NCBI RefSeq assembly: GCF_009183365.2
Contig: NZ_CP068230.1
Coordinates: 352,001 to 416,000, forward strand
DNA: 64,000 bases
Direction: 5' to 3'
Source of the DNA: Shewanella algae
GTDB lineage: Bacteria > Pseudomonadota > Gammaproteobacteria > Enterobacterales > Shewanellaceae
The notes under the pieces were generated by a model that saw nothing but the letters and a program-made list of their open reading frames with translations, searched no databases and was not told where the DNA came from. This document shows positions 28,758-36,599 of this stretch, piece after piece (the stretch's first letter is position 1; each line of letters opens with the position of its first letter). A program made the translations under genes and the position numbers.

Positions 28758-28773
28758 TGTGATCTAACTCATT
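28758..28773. promoter_or_regulatory. Weak CRP-like site next to prp operator 2
   Basis: TGTGA-N6-TCATT matches 8 of 10 core CRP positions and overlaps the edge of operator 2. Carbon-source control of prp would make sense, but the match is partial. Confidence 0.35.
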
Positions 28774-28782
28774 GTCAACAAT
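28771..28782. promoter_or_regulatory. prp operator 2 (ATTGTCAACAAT)
   Basis: The same 12-bp pattern as operator 1 with one central asymmetry, 39 bp further upstream, where the operon promoter is expected. Confidence 0.75.
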
Positions 28783-29131
28783 GTCTTTACCTAGACGTAA
28801 GTCTAATATTTTGGTGTTTTTGATAATTGAACCCTTATTTAACAATATCTTGGGTTTATTTTTTAAACTTGCTGTTAGCATGGGTTTACACTTGCTATTG
28901 CAACTATTGTCGACAATCCCGTTTTAAACAGTTTTCTTGAGGGGCGACTGATAGAATGCTCCTTGTCAGCGGCAGACAAGGAAAAGAGCGAAGCTTGTTA
29001 TCCGTAGCAGTGTCCCAGACCCTGGGCCGTTAAACCGAGAGCATGAGCCACTGCCAATTAGGCGAGGGCGGTTGCCCGGAGTGAATCGTCCGAGTGATGA
29101 GAGAGGCAAGAGTGATAAGAGTGGGCAAAGC
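28783..29131. other. Intergenic region between the prp regulator and the DUF523 gene
   Basis: About 350 bases. The part next to prp is AT-rich and contains operator 3; nearer the DUF523 gene base composition rises. No supported ORF; the promoter of the DUF523 gene is not obvious. Confidence 0.5.
28906..28917. promoter_or_regulatory. prp operator 3 (ATTGTCGACAAT)
   Basis: Third copy of the ATTGT-NN-ACAAT palindrome, 135 bp from operator 2. It could serve looping or a plus-strand promoter. Confidence 0.65.
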
Positions 29132-29629
29132 ATGAGCGCAGAAATCATCAACACAACAAAACCGAATCGGATATTGATAAGTGCCTGTTTGTTGGGGCAA
29201 GAGGTACGCTATGACGGTGGTCATAACCTGCTCAATGATGCCAGAGTGCTGCTATGGCAGGCCCAAGGGCGGTTTGTGCCTTTCTGCCCCGAGTGCGCCG
29301 GCGGCTTGCCGACACCCAGAGCTCCGGCCGAACAGATACAGGGACGAGTGCTGACCTGTGACGGTGAGGATGTGACCGAGGCCTTTGAGCGAGGCGCCGA
29401 GCTGGCACTGGCCAAGGCGCAGCAACAGCAAGTGGTTGCGGCCATTCTCAAGGCCCGCAGCCCTTCCTGTGGCAAAGGCAAGATTTACGATGGCAGTTTC
29501 TCCCGCCAACTCATAGAGGGCGACGGCGTGACCGCCGCCTTGCTGATGCGCCATGGTATTCAAGTGTTCAGCGAATTTGAGCTGGATGCTGCCGAGAAGT
29601 ATCTGACTGAATGCGATAAAAGCGCTTGA
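29132..29629 (+). CDS. DUF523 (TudS-like) iron-sulfur desulfurase family protein
   Basis: A 165-residue single-domain DUF523 protein. I start at the ATG at 29132 because conservation begins at RILISACLLG; the ribosome site is poor, and an in-frame ATG 20 codons upstream is possible. The family cysteines are present: C19 in SACLLG, C52/C55 in CPECAGG and C113 in SPSCG. In the characterised member, thiouracil desulfidase TudS, three cysteines hold a 4Fe-4S cluster that removes sulfur from 2-thiouracil. Whether this protein uses that substrate is inference. Confidence 0.85.
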   Translation: MSAEIINTTKPNRILISACLLGQEVRYDGGHNLLNDARVLLWQAQGRFVPFCPECAGGLPTPRAPAEQIQGRVLTCDGEDVTEAFERGAELALAKAQQQQVVAAILKARSPSCGKGKIYDGSFSRQLIEGDGVTAALLMRHGIQVFSEFELDAAEKYLTECDKSA

Positions 29630-29652
29630 GTCGAAATACTCAGTTTTAAAAC

Positions 29653-29682
29653 AACAATGCCGGGCTTAGGCCCGGCATTGTT
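29653..29682. terminator. Bidirectional terminator
   Basis: AACAATGCCGGGC and GCCCGGCATTGTT pair perfectly over 13 bp with a 4-base loop between convergent genes; short T tracts flank it. Confidence 0.88.
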
Positions 29683-29701
29683 TTGTCCTGGACAATCACT
29701 G

Positions 29702-30640
29702 TCAGTGGCTTTTTTGTGCCAGCTTGCTGTAGTCGTCGGCGGGATGGCATTCGGCCAGCAACTGGTCTATTTGGGCATCCTTTTGTTGCCAGATGTCGTT
29801 GAGCCAGCGTTGAAACTCTACCCTGTACTCTGGCTCGCTGAAGTAGCGAACAGAATCCACCTGAGGCACGGGCAGAGCCTCGATTCGCACCACAATTTTG
29901 TGCACTTTACCCTGCATCACGGCGCCGAGAATATCCTTGGGGGCATCGGGATAAAGCACTGTCACGTTCAGCAAGGCATCAAACTGCTCGCCCATGGCTG
30001 ACAAGGTGAAGGCAATGCCACCGGCTTTTGGCCGCAGCAGGTGCTTGTAGGGGGATTTTTGCCGCTGCCGTTTGTCTTCGGTAAAGCGACTGCCTTCCAC
30101 ATAGTTGATGATGGAGGTGGGCAAGTCTTTGAATTTTTCGCAGGAGCGCCGGGTCGTTTGCAGATCCTTGCCCCTGAGCTTGGGGTTTTTCTTCAGCTTT
30201 TCCGGGCTGGTGCGGTTCATAAAGGGCATGTCCAGCGCCCAGCAACCCAGGCCCATAATGGGAACATACAGCAACTCTTTCTTGAGAAAGAACTTCAGCA
30301 TGGGGATGTTGTTGCGCAGGATATAGGTCTGCGCAGCAATATCAAAGCCACTGAGGTGGTTGCTGATCAGCAGATACCAACCATCTGGCTTGAGGCTTTC
30401 AAGTCCCTGCACATCCCATTCGACCTTGGCTATCAGGTGCAGTATGCCGCCATTACAGCTGGCCCAGGCCCACATGAACCGGTTCATTAACCGGGTCATG
30501 GCGATGCGGCCACCCTTCCAGGGCAGCAACAATTTGAACAGGCCGCCGATACACACCAGCGACCCCCAAACGGCGGTATTGATGATCAGCAAGCTCAGGC
30601 TGAGAATAAACAGCACAGGCCCGGGCAGGAAGTGCAACAT
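29702..30640 (-). CDS. YihG-like membrane acyltransferase, copy A
   Basis: A 312-residue PlsC-type acyltransferase. The N-terminal membrane segment is at about 8-40, the catalytic NHxxxxD motif at N94-H95 to D100, and the acceptor-binding VEGSR at 181-185. Relatives acylate lysophosphatidic acid or related lysophospholipids at the inner membrane. Its ATG overlaps the stop of copy B in the arrangement TGATG, so the two are translated together. The two copies share FLKKEL, RYS/RTS and KNPKLRGKD blocks and are clearly paralogues. Confidence 0.9.
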   Translation of the reverse strand: MLHFLPGPVLFILSLSLLIINTAVWGSLVCIGGLFKLLLPWKGGRIAMTRLMNRFMWAWASCNGGILHLIAKVEWDVQGLESLKPDGWYLLISNHLSGFDIAAQTYILRNNIPMLKFFLKKELLYVPIMGLGCWALDMPFMNRTSPEKLKKNPKLRGKDLQTTRRSCEKFKDLPTSIINYVEGSRFTEDKRQRQKSPYKHLLRPKAGGIAFTLSAMGEQFDALLNVTVLYPDAPKDILGAVMQGKVHKIVVRIEALPVPQVDSVRYFSEPEYRVEFQRWLNDIWQQKDAQIDQLLAECHPADDYSKLAQKSH

Positions 30641-31557
30641 CAGGAGTCCCCTTGAGAATGGTTTGCCTTGGCGGCCAATTGTTCCAGCACTTCATCCTTG
30701 TGCTGCCAGAGGGCGTTCAGCCGCTCCTGAAAGGCTTGTTTGAACTGACGATCATTGGCGTAGTCACCCCGCATCCCCGAGTCTATCTCCTTGACCTCCA
30801 AATGGAGGTAAACCTCAGGCAAACGGCCGCTGATATAGTCCCAAAAACTGGGGATCTTGCCGGGATAATAGATGGTGACATCCACCAGTTTGTGGATCTG
30901 CTCGCCCATGGCCGACAACGCAAAGGCCATGCCGCCGGCCTTGGGTCTGAGCAGGTGTTTGAACGGTGAGTTTTGCTTCTGGTGCTTGCTGGGCTGAAAG
31001 CGGGTACCTTCGACAAAGTTCATCACGCTCACCGGCTTGTGCTTGAATTTGGCGCAGGCCTTACGGGTAATTTCAATGTCTTTGCCTCTGAGTTTCGGGT
31101 TCTTTTTCAACTCAGCCGTGCTGTAACGGCGCATAAAGGGAAAGTCCAGCGCCCACCAGGCCAGCCCAAGTACGGGCACATAAATCAGCTCTTTTTTCAG
31201 GAAAAACTTGAGAAAAGGGATCCGCCGATTAAGCAGTCGCTGCAGGATCAAAATATCGACCCAGCTCTGGTGGTTGGCTACCACCATATACCACTCCTGC
31301 TCTGACAGCTCCGGAAGCTCGTCTATATGCATCTTCAGCGGATGAAGCAGCTTTTCTATGCCGCCGTTAACACTGATCCAGGCACTGGCGCAGAAATCCA
31401 AAGCGTGGCTGCATAGGCGCTGTAATGGCTTTATTGGAAGCAGTTTTATCAGGCTGCCCAGCAGAATTGGCAGGCTCCAAAACAGGGTGTTGATAACATA
31501 GCCGCTAAAGGCAAGACAACCTCGAATCAAGGACAACTTGGGCTCCCTCAGGATCAT
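30640..31557 (-). CDS. YihG-like membrane acyltransferase, copy B
   Basis: A 305-residue paralogue of the following gene, with N95-H96 to D101 (NHQSWVD) and VEGTR at 182-186, plus an N-terminal hydrophobic segment. It is the first gene of the pair. Enterobacteria normally have one YihG, so the second copy may have a different acyl-chain or head-group preference. A single base is shared with the start of copy A. Confidence 0.9.
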   Translation of the reverse strand: MILREPKLSLIRGCLAFSGYVINTLFWSLPILLGSLIKLLPIKPLQRLCSHALDFCASAWISVNGGIEKLLHPLKMHIDELPELSEQEWYMVVANHQSWVDILILQRLLNRRIPFLKFFLKKELIYVPVLGLAWWALDFPFMRRYSTAELKKNPKLRGKDIEITRKACAKFKHKPVSVMNFVEGTRFQPSKHQKQNSPFKHLLRPKAGGMAFALSAMGEQIHKLVDVTIYYPGKIPSFWDYISGRLPEVYLHLEVKEIDSGMRGDYANDRQFKQAFQERLNALWQHKDEVLEQLAAKANHSQGDS

Positions 31558-31975
31558 AAAAAGAAAAATCGACCGACTATGTTAACCGCAGTCGCCACCA
31601 GGCTTCAATCTTAAGCTGGCGTTGACAGGGAGTTAGGGCCTGCTCACATAAGCATTGGTACAAGAGGTTTAGCCTGCTTCAGCCGTATAAGTTGCGCCAT
31701 CTATATCTCTGCGCTGTACAGAAGATGGCTTGCAATGCAGCGTCTTTCAGCATCTTCCTGAGCCTTTACCCGTATGTTGCTTTGTGGCGAAACTGCGCCT
31801 GGCACTTTAAATCCCCGGCGCATTTTTGGTGGAAGCCGGTTGACTGTCAAGCGCAACACTGGCGCCGGTAAATGGGACAATCGGCGCCGTTATAGGCTAG
31901 GGCTGCATAGCGGCTATGGCTGGTTAATTGATAGGGCTTGGTTTTCGGGCCGGGCAAATACTTTGGCACAGAAGC
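31558..31975. other. Intergenic region upstream of zntA
   Basis: About 418 bases between divergent genes. It includes a GC-rich repeat in which GGCGCCG and CGGCGCC (about 31861-31888) form an inverted pair. An 81-codon open frame at 31774-32019 runs through the zntA promoter and is not credible. The acyltransferase promoter should lie near 31570. Confidence 0.5.
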
Positions 31976-32007
31976 TTGACTCTGGAGCTTACTCCAAGCT
32001 TTACACT
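31976..32007 (+). promoter_or_regulatory. MerR/ZntR-type promoter of zntA
   Basis: A -35 TTGACT (31976-31981) and -10 TACACT (32002-32007) are separated by 20 bp, too long for normal sigma70 use. The spacer carries the dyad TGGAG-CTTA-CTCCA. This is the layout of ZntR, CadR and PbrR promoters, where the metal-bound activator twists the DNA. The cognate regulator is not in the window. Confidence 0.88.
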
Positions 32008-32085
32008 CCTTGGCAATAACAAACGGCCCGGATAGTCACATTTGAGTTCCGAGGCATCATTTGAGCCATAGCATGAGGCACAGTT

Positions 32086-34401
32086 ATGAGTCATTCCTGT
32101 TGTGATCCCAAACCCACGCCCGAGCCTGTAAAGGCGGGGGCTAAGGACCCGGCAAATTGCACAGCAAGTTGTACAGATGGTCACATAGTCAGTAACGCTG
32201 TCAGTCATTCCAACGAGCATTCTGGCTGTCATTCGGCTTGTTGCCATGATCATCATGAGTCCCATCAAGCCGACTCCGCTGCCGAAGTCAACACTGCCAG
32301 GCTTGCTCAAGGTGAGCAGCATCAGTGGCAAATACTGGGTATGGACTGTGCCAGCTGTGCCCGTAAAGTCGAAACTGCGGTTTCCAGGGTGAGCGGCGTT
32401 TGCAGCACCAGGGTGGTATTTGCCACCGAAAAGCTGCTGGTGGAACTGACGCCCGGCGTTTCGCCCCAAGGCATAGTCGATGCTGTGCATGCGGCCGGTT
32501 TTAAGCTTAAGCAGCAGACTCAGGCAGGTAAGGAAGGTTCCAAGCCCGGCCCGGGGAGCCGGCTTGGCAAATACTGGCAACCCCTGTCACTGGCACTGTT
32601 AATGCTGCTGGCGGCTCTGGCGCCTGCGAGTATCAGCACCAGCCTGTTCACTCTGGCTACAGTTTGGGGGCTGCTGCCTATTGCCCGCAAGGCTTGGGCC
32701 CTTATTCGCAGCGGCACCCCTTTTGCCATTGAAACCCTGATGACAGTTGCCGCCATAGGTGCCATGTTGCTGGGCGAAACAGCCGAGGCGGCCATGGTGT
32801 TGCTCCTGTTTATGCTCGGTGAGCAGCTCGAATCGTTTGCGGCCGGCCGCGCTCGCGCCGGAGTCAGCGCCTTGATGGCATTGGTGCCGGATAAGGCATT
32901 GAGGTTGCAAGATGGCCAGAGGCAAGAGGTGGCCGCCTCTGAGCTGCGCCCGGGCGATATCATAGAAGTTGCGCCTGGAGCTCGCCTGCCGGCCGATGCC
33001 GAACTGCTTGATGCCTCGGCGGCATTTGATGAAAGCGCCCTTACGGGAGAATCTATCCCGGTAGAAAGGGTTAAGGGCGAACGGGTCGCCGCCGGCTGCC
33101 TGGCAGCCGATAGGCTGGTGAAGATGAAGGTTGTCTCCGAGCCCGGCAGCAACGCCATAGACCGCATCCTGCATTTGATTGAAGAGGCCGAAGGGCAAAG
33201 AGCACCGATAGAGAGATTCATCGACAAGTTCAGTCGCTGGTACACTCCAGCCATCATGTTGCTGGCCTTGTTGACTGTGCTGTTGCCACCTCTGCTGTAC
33301 GCCGAGCCTTGGGAGCAATGGATCTACCGTGGTTTGACACTGTTGTTGATAGGTTGCCCCTGCGCCTTGGTAATTTCGACGCCGGCGGCGGTAACCTCTG
33401 CGCTGGCCGCCGCAACCCGTCAGGGAGCCTTGATTAAGGGCGGCGCGGCATTGGAAGCACTGGCACATGTCGATACCGTCGCCTTCGATAAGACGGGCAC
33501 CCTCACAGAAGGTAAACCTGAAGTTACCTTGGTGGAGAGCCTCACTGAGCAGGATGCGACCAAGTGGCTCAGGGTGGCCGCCGCCATTGAATTGGGCTCA
33601 CATCACCCCCTGGCACAGGCGATAGTCAATCATGCCAAAGCGCAGCAGCTGGAACTGCCAGGCGCAGAAGCTATTCGGGCTTTACCCGGTATGGGCGTTG
33701 AAGGGCGGGTCGATTCGCAAAACTGGCGACTGCTGGCCCCTTCAAGGTTGCCAAGTTTAGCACCTGAGCTGCTGCAACGTGTCACAGAACTGGAGCAGCA
33801 GGGGCAAACCCTGGTCGTACTGTGTGATGCCGAGCAGGAGCCACTTTTTCCTGTGGCCATCATTGCCCTCAGGGATCAGCTGCGCGCCGAGGCCGCCGAA
33901 GCCATAGCCAAGCTACGCCATCTCGGTATCGACAGCATAATGCTGACAGGTGATAACCCAAGAACCGCCAAGGCGATTGCCGAGGAGCTGGCCATCGACT
34001 GGCGCGCCGGGCTGCTGCCGGAAGATAAAGTTTCTGAGGTGGCGGCATTGGCCGAGCGCCGCAATGTGGCCATGACGGGAGATGGTATCAATGATGCCCC
34101 GGCAATGAAGCGAGCCCGTATCGGCATTGCCATGGGCGGCGGAACCGATGCCGCGCTGGAAACCGCCGATGCGGCCCTGACCCATAATCAGTTGGGAGGG
34201 GTGGCGGCAATGATCCACTTGGCCAGGGCAACTCTGAGCAATATCCGCCAGAACATAGCCTTGGCGCTGGGGCTGAAGGCGATTTTTCTGGTGACCAGCT
34301 TACTGGGGATCACCGGCCTCTGGCTGGCGGTGATGGCCGATACAGGCGCAACTGTGTTGGTAACTGCCAACGCCTTGAGACTGCTTAGAAAGCGCTACTG
34401 A
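32086..34401 (+). CDS. zntA: Zn/Cd/Pb-exporting P1B-type ATPase
   Basis: A 771-residue metal pump. Residues 1-70 are rich in Cys and His (CCDPK, CHSACCHDHHESH), followed by a heavy-metal-associated domain with GMDCASC (86-92). The transmembrane ion site is C424-P-C426; catalytic Asp468 lies in DKTGTLTEG; the P1B HP motif is H507-P508; the hinge is TGDGINDAP (664-672). Lys731 and Asp752 in the last helices match the zinc-class P1B-2 pumps. It exports Zn, Cd or Pb to the periplasm. The MerR-type promoter agrees. It ends at a bidirectional terminator. Confidence 0.95.
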   Translation: MSHSCCDPKPTPEPVKAGAKDPANCTASCTDGHIVSNAVSHSNEHSGCHSACCHDHHESHQADSAAEVNTARLAQGEQHQWQILGMDCASCARKVETAVSRVSGVCSTRVVFATEKLLVELTPGVSPQGIVDAVHAAGFKLKQQTQAGKEGSKPGPGSRLGKYWQPLSLALLMLLAALAPASISTSLFTLATVWGLLPIARKAWALIRSGTPFAIETLMTVAAIGAMLLGETAEAAMVLLLFMLGEQLESFAAGRARAGVSALMALVPDKALRLQDGQRQEVAASELRPGDIIEVAPGARLPADAELLDASAAFDESALTGESIPVERVKGERVAAGCLAADRLVKMKVVSEPGSNAIDRILHLIEEAEGQRAPIERFIDKFSRWYTPAIMLLALLTVLLPPLLYAEPWEQWIYRGLTLLLIGCPCALVISTPAAVTSALAAATRQGALIKGGAALEALAHVDTVAFDKTGTLTEGKPEVTLVESLTEQDATKWLRVAAAIELGSHHPLAQAIVNHAKAQQLELPGAEAIRALPGMGVEGRVDSQNWRLLAPSRLPSLAPELLQRVTELEQQGQTLVVLCDAEQEPLFPVAIIALRDQLRAEAAEAIAKLRHLGIDSIMLTGDNPRTAKAIAEELAIDWRAGLLPEDKVSEVAALAERRNVAMTGDGINDAPAMKRARIGIAMGGGTDAALETADAALTHNQLGGVAAMIHLARATLSNIRQNIALALGLKAIFLVTSLLGITGLWLAVMADTGATVLVTANALRLLRKRY

Positions 34402-34427
34402 AATGTATTGGTGTTGATAACAATAAA

Positions 34428-34466
34428 AAAGAGGAAGGTACCTTAGACCTTAACACCTTCCTCTTT
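34428..34466. terminator. Bidirectional terminator zntA / methyltransferase
   Basis: AAAGAGGAAGGT and ACCTTCCTCTTT form a 12-bp stem around a 15-base loop between convergent genes; six As upstream give a U run on the minus strand. Confidence 0.85.
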
Positions 34467-34480
34467 CAAACGGACTCAGG

Positions 34481-35323
34481 TTATGCCTTGGAGCATGCCA
34501 TTAGTGTATAGAGCTTGCCCTCAAAGGTATTGCTGCTGGGCCACACTGCAGTGTCTATCCGCTGAATCTTGTTGAAGCCGCACTCGTTTAACAGCTGCAG
34601 ATATTCCTCATCTTGCCAAGCCTGCATCCGGCTGCCGAATCGCGCCACCTTGCCGTTTTCTTCAATCACCCAAAACAGTGTGGAACTGGTTTGGAGTGCC
34701 TCGTCCCAAGCATGCTCCGTCAGTAGCAGGTGGGGAGCATCGAGAAATAGGCCCTGTGAATGCCTTTGCCAGCTTGGCTCTGCCTGTCCCTGTCGTTTGA
34801 CTTCATCAAAGCTGTGAACTTCCACAAGTAGTTTGCCATTCGGCATCAGCCAGTTTGCACAATGCTTGAGTAAACTCTTGGCATCCGCTGCGCTGAAAAC
34901 ATTCAGCTCACCGAAGGTCATCATGATGAAGTCAAACTTCTTGGTCGGCCGGTAGCTTCTGACATCCTGCAGTTGATAGTCGATATCCAGTCCAGCCGCC
35001 TGCGCTTGTTGTTGGGCGTAGGCTATAGAGGCTGGTGAGAAGTCGACGCCGGTGCAGCAAAAACCGCGTTTTGCCAACAATTGAGTGTAAAAGCCGGGAC
35101 CACAACCCAGATCCAGCACTTGTGCACCAGGAGCCAGTTGGCTGCAGAGCCAATCTACCTGGCGCTCAATCACCGCCAGTTTTCTACTGGCCCAATCGTG
35201 CTCCTGGGAGAGGTGGTTTTCGAGCATTCGCTGGCTGAAGTCGGCATCATTCCAGGGAATTTTGCTTTCGTTCGGCGACAGCCTTATTGGCAAATGCTGG
35301 CTGATTAGCTTATTGATATTCAT
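34481..35323 (-). CDS. Class I SAM-dependent methyltransferase (third gene of the yjhX operon)
   Basis: A 280-residue protein; the ATG at 35323 is chosen for its AAGGAAA site, giving MNINKLISQHLPIRLS. Motif I is VLDLGCGPGFYTQLL (D71-G77), then TGVDFSPASI and the catalytic-region FIMMTFGELNVF. The fold is the small-molecule type with no obvious DNA- or RNA-binding domain, and the C-terminal half (about 170-270) is a mixed beta lid. It follows the other methyltransferase after 23 bases. The two are different subfamilies, not duplicates. Substrate unknown. Confidence 0.85.
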   Translation of the reverse strand: MNINKLISQHLPIRLSPNESKIPWNDADFSQRMLENHLSQEHDWASRKLAVIERQVDWLCSQLAPGAQVLDLGCGPGFYTQLLAKRGFCCTGVDFSPASIAYAQQQAQAAGLDIDYQLQDVRSYRPTKKFDFIMMTFGELNVFSAADAKSLLKHCANWLMPNGKLLVEVHSFDEVKRQGQAEPSWQRHSQGLFLDAPHLLLTEHAWDEALQTSSTLFWVIEENGKVARFGSRMQAWQDEEYLQLLNECGFNKIQRIDTAVWPSSNTFEGKLYTLMACSKA

Positions 35324-35346
35324 ACATTTCCTTGCTTTTATAAAGC

Positions 35347-36066
35347 CTACTTGTGTATACGGCCTGCCATTTTGGTAAAGTTGAACCACTGGCCGTTTTC
35401 GGCGGCCATCATCTCGCGATCCCGTACGGCATAAGGGTTGTCGCATGCCAACCACTCCTGCCATGCCTGGGTGCACTGCCCGCTCTCTTCGCACAGCTCC
35501 AACTGTAAAAATGCGCTCTGTTGCCAGAGTTGCATCCACCAGTCGACGGTGAAAAAGTTCATCCCGGGCTGCCACCAGGGGGCCAGCTCAGGGGCAACGC
35601 TTTGCTGCGGTGGAAAAGGTTTTTTCAGCCCGGGTACCACTATGGCGACCTGGCCGCCCGGCTTGATGAAAGGGGCGAGGTGGGTGTCAAAAAACGCTGA
35701 ACTGGCACCAAAGTAGTGGTAGGCATCGATGGACAAGACGGCATCGAAACTGTTTTCTGCAAATGGGGCATGTCCCGGCCGCATCTGGGTTACGTCAAAG
35801 TTTACCGCTGTGATCCTGTCTTCCTGGCCAGCGGCCTTGAATCTTGCCTGGTTGTCTTCGGCCGCTATCCAAAGATCCATTGCGGTGACTTCGAGGTTGA
35901 AGGCCTTCGCCAGATAGATGGAGGTCATGCCTGTGCCACAGGCCAAATCCAGCACCCGCATCCCTGATTGCAGTTGCAGTGACCGGCAGACTTCTTCGGC
36001 CAGCAGCAGGGCGTTGGGGCCCATCATATTGCTGTTGATATAGTCACGGGAAAATAGTGTATTCAT
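35347..36066 (-). CDS. Class I SAM-dependent methyltransferase (second gene of the yjhX operon)
   Basis: A 239-residue protein; the ATG at 36066 follows a GAGGAAAG site that overlaps the yjhX stop codon, so translation is probably coupled. Motif I is VLDLACGTGMTSIYL (D40-G46), with AMDLW as the adenosine-binding acid and VLSIDAYHYFG as motif IV region. It resembles UbiE/small-molecule methyltransferases. A tryptophan-rich segment (WWQPGMNFFTVDWWMQLW) in the C-terminal half suggests a hydrophobic substrate pocket. Substrate unknown. Confidence 0.85.
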   Translation of the reverse strand: MNTLFSRDYINSNMMGPNALLLAEEVCRSLQLQSGMRVLDLACGTGMTSIYLAKAFNLEVTAMDLWIAAEDNQARFKAAGQEDRITAVNFDVTQMRPGHAPFAENSFDAVLSIDAYHYFGASSAFFDTHLAPFIKPGGQVAIVVPGLKKPFPPQQSVAPELAPWWQPGMNFFTVDWWMQLWQQSAFLQLELCEESGQCTQAWQEWLACDNPYAVRDREMMAAENGQWFNFTKMAGRIHK

Positions 36067-36076
36067 CTTTCTTTCC

Positions 36077-36334
36077 TCAACGGTTGTCCAGTTGGGCGCG
36101 CACATTGTGCAAGCCGGCCGTGGTTATGCGATAGGGCTGACCTTTGACAGATTTGATCAGTTTTTTGGCTTTGAGCTTTTTGAAAATGGCGAGGGTACAG
36201 TCGCAAAGAACAAGCCCTTCGCGGCTATAACATTCAACGGCTGTGACGCGACCTGAAGTGTCGCGGAAATAACAAATGCGTCCGCCTTTGGCGAGGACGT
36301 GCAGGGTACGTTGTTCCTGACGGGATATATTCAT
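36077..36334 (-). CDS. yjhX: YjhX / TopAI toxin family protein
   Basis: An 85-residue basic protein nearly identical in layout to E. coli YjhX: MNISRQEQRTLHVLAKGGRI at the start, then SGRVTAVECYSREGL and KKLIKSVKGQPYRI. E. coli YjhX (TopAI) is reported to bind topoisomerase I and is neutralised by the acetyltransferase-like YjhQ. No yjhQ homologue is visible here; instead two methyltransferase genes follow after 10 and 23 bases. The ribosome site is very weak. Toxin activity here is inference from family membership. Confidence 0.9.
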   Translation of the reverse strand: MNISRQEQRTLHVLAKGGRICYFRDTSGRVTAVECYSREGLVLCDCTLAIFKKLKAKKLIKSVKGQPYRITTAGLHNVRAQLDNR

Positions 36335-36410
36335 ACTGGAAAAACTCGATAATCATCATGAGCAAAACATGCGGGCACTTGTCAGTGTCCACCTTTGATT
36401 TACGCGCATT

Positions 36411-36451
36411 GATAATCAGACCGGCCTTGGAAGGTCAGTTAACTGATTATC
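36411..36451. promoter_or_regulatory. Long inverted repeat upstream of yjhX
   Basis: GATAATCAG (36411-36419) and CTGATTATC (36443-36451) are perfect 9-bp inverted arms 23 bases apart, with a smaller GACC/GGTC pairing inside. It lies in the region between yjhX and the AraC gene and may be an operator or an RNA hairpin. Confidence 0.5.
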
Positions 36452-36599
36452 TGATGATTACAATCTCCAGCATCAATACCTCAATGAGAGTTGAAAGTAG
36501 CTTTACCGCTCAATTTTTACCACTAAGGATGCTAGATGTAAATCAACCGGTTGGGGAACTGTGATTTTAGGCTGTTGTTTGTGCATTTTACTCTTGTTT

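Noticed and set aside
29702..31557. A single fused or frameshifted acyltransferase
   Set aside because: Each frame has its own complete NHxxxxD and VEG(S/T)R motifs and its own start, so these are two genes.
31774..32019. 81-codon open frame upstream of zntA
   Set aside because: It reads through the MerR-type promoter, lacks a ribosome site and has no protein-like composition.
36358..36564. 68-codon plus-strand frame between yjhX and the AraC gene
   Set aside because: It covers the inverted repeat and has no ribosome site; it is more likely control DNA.
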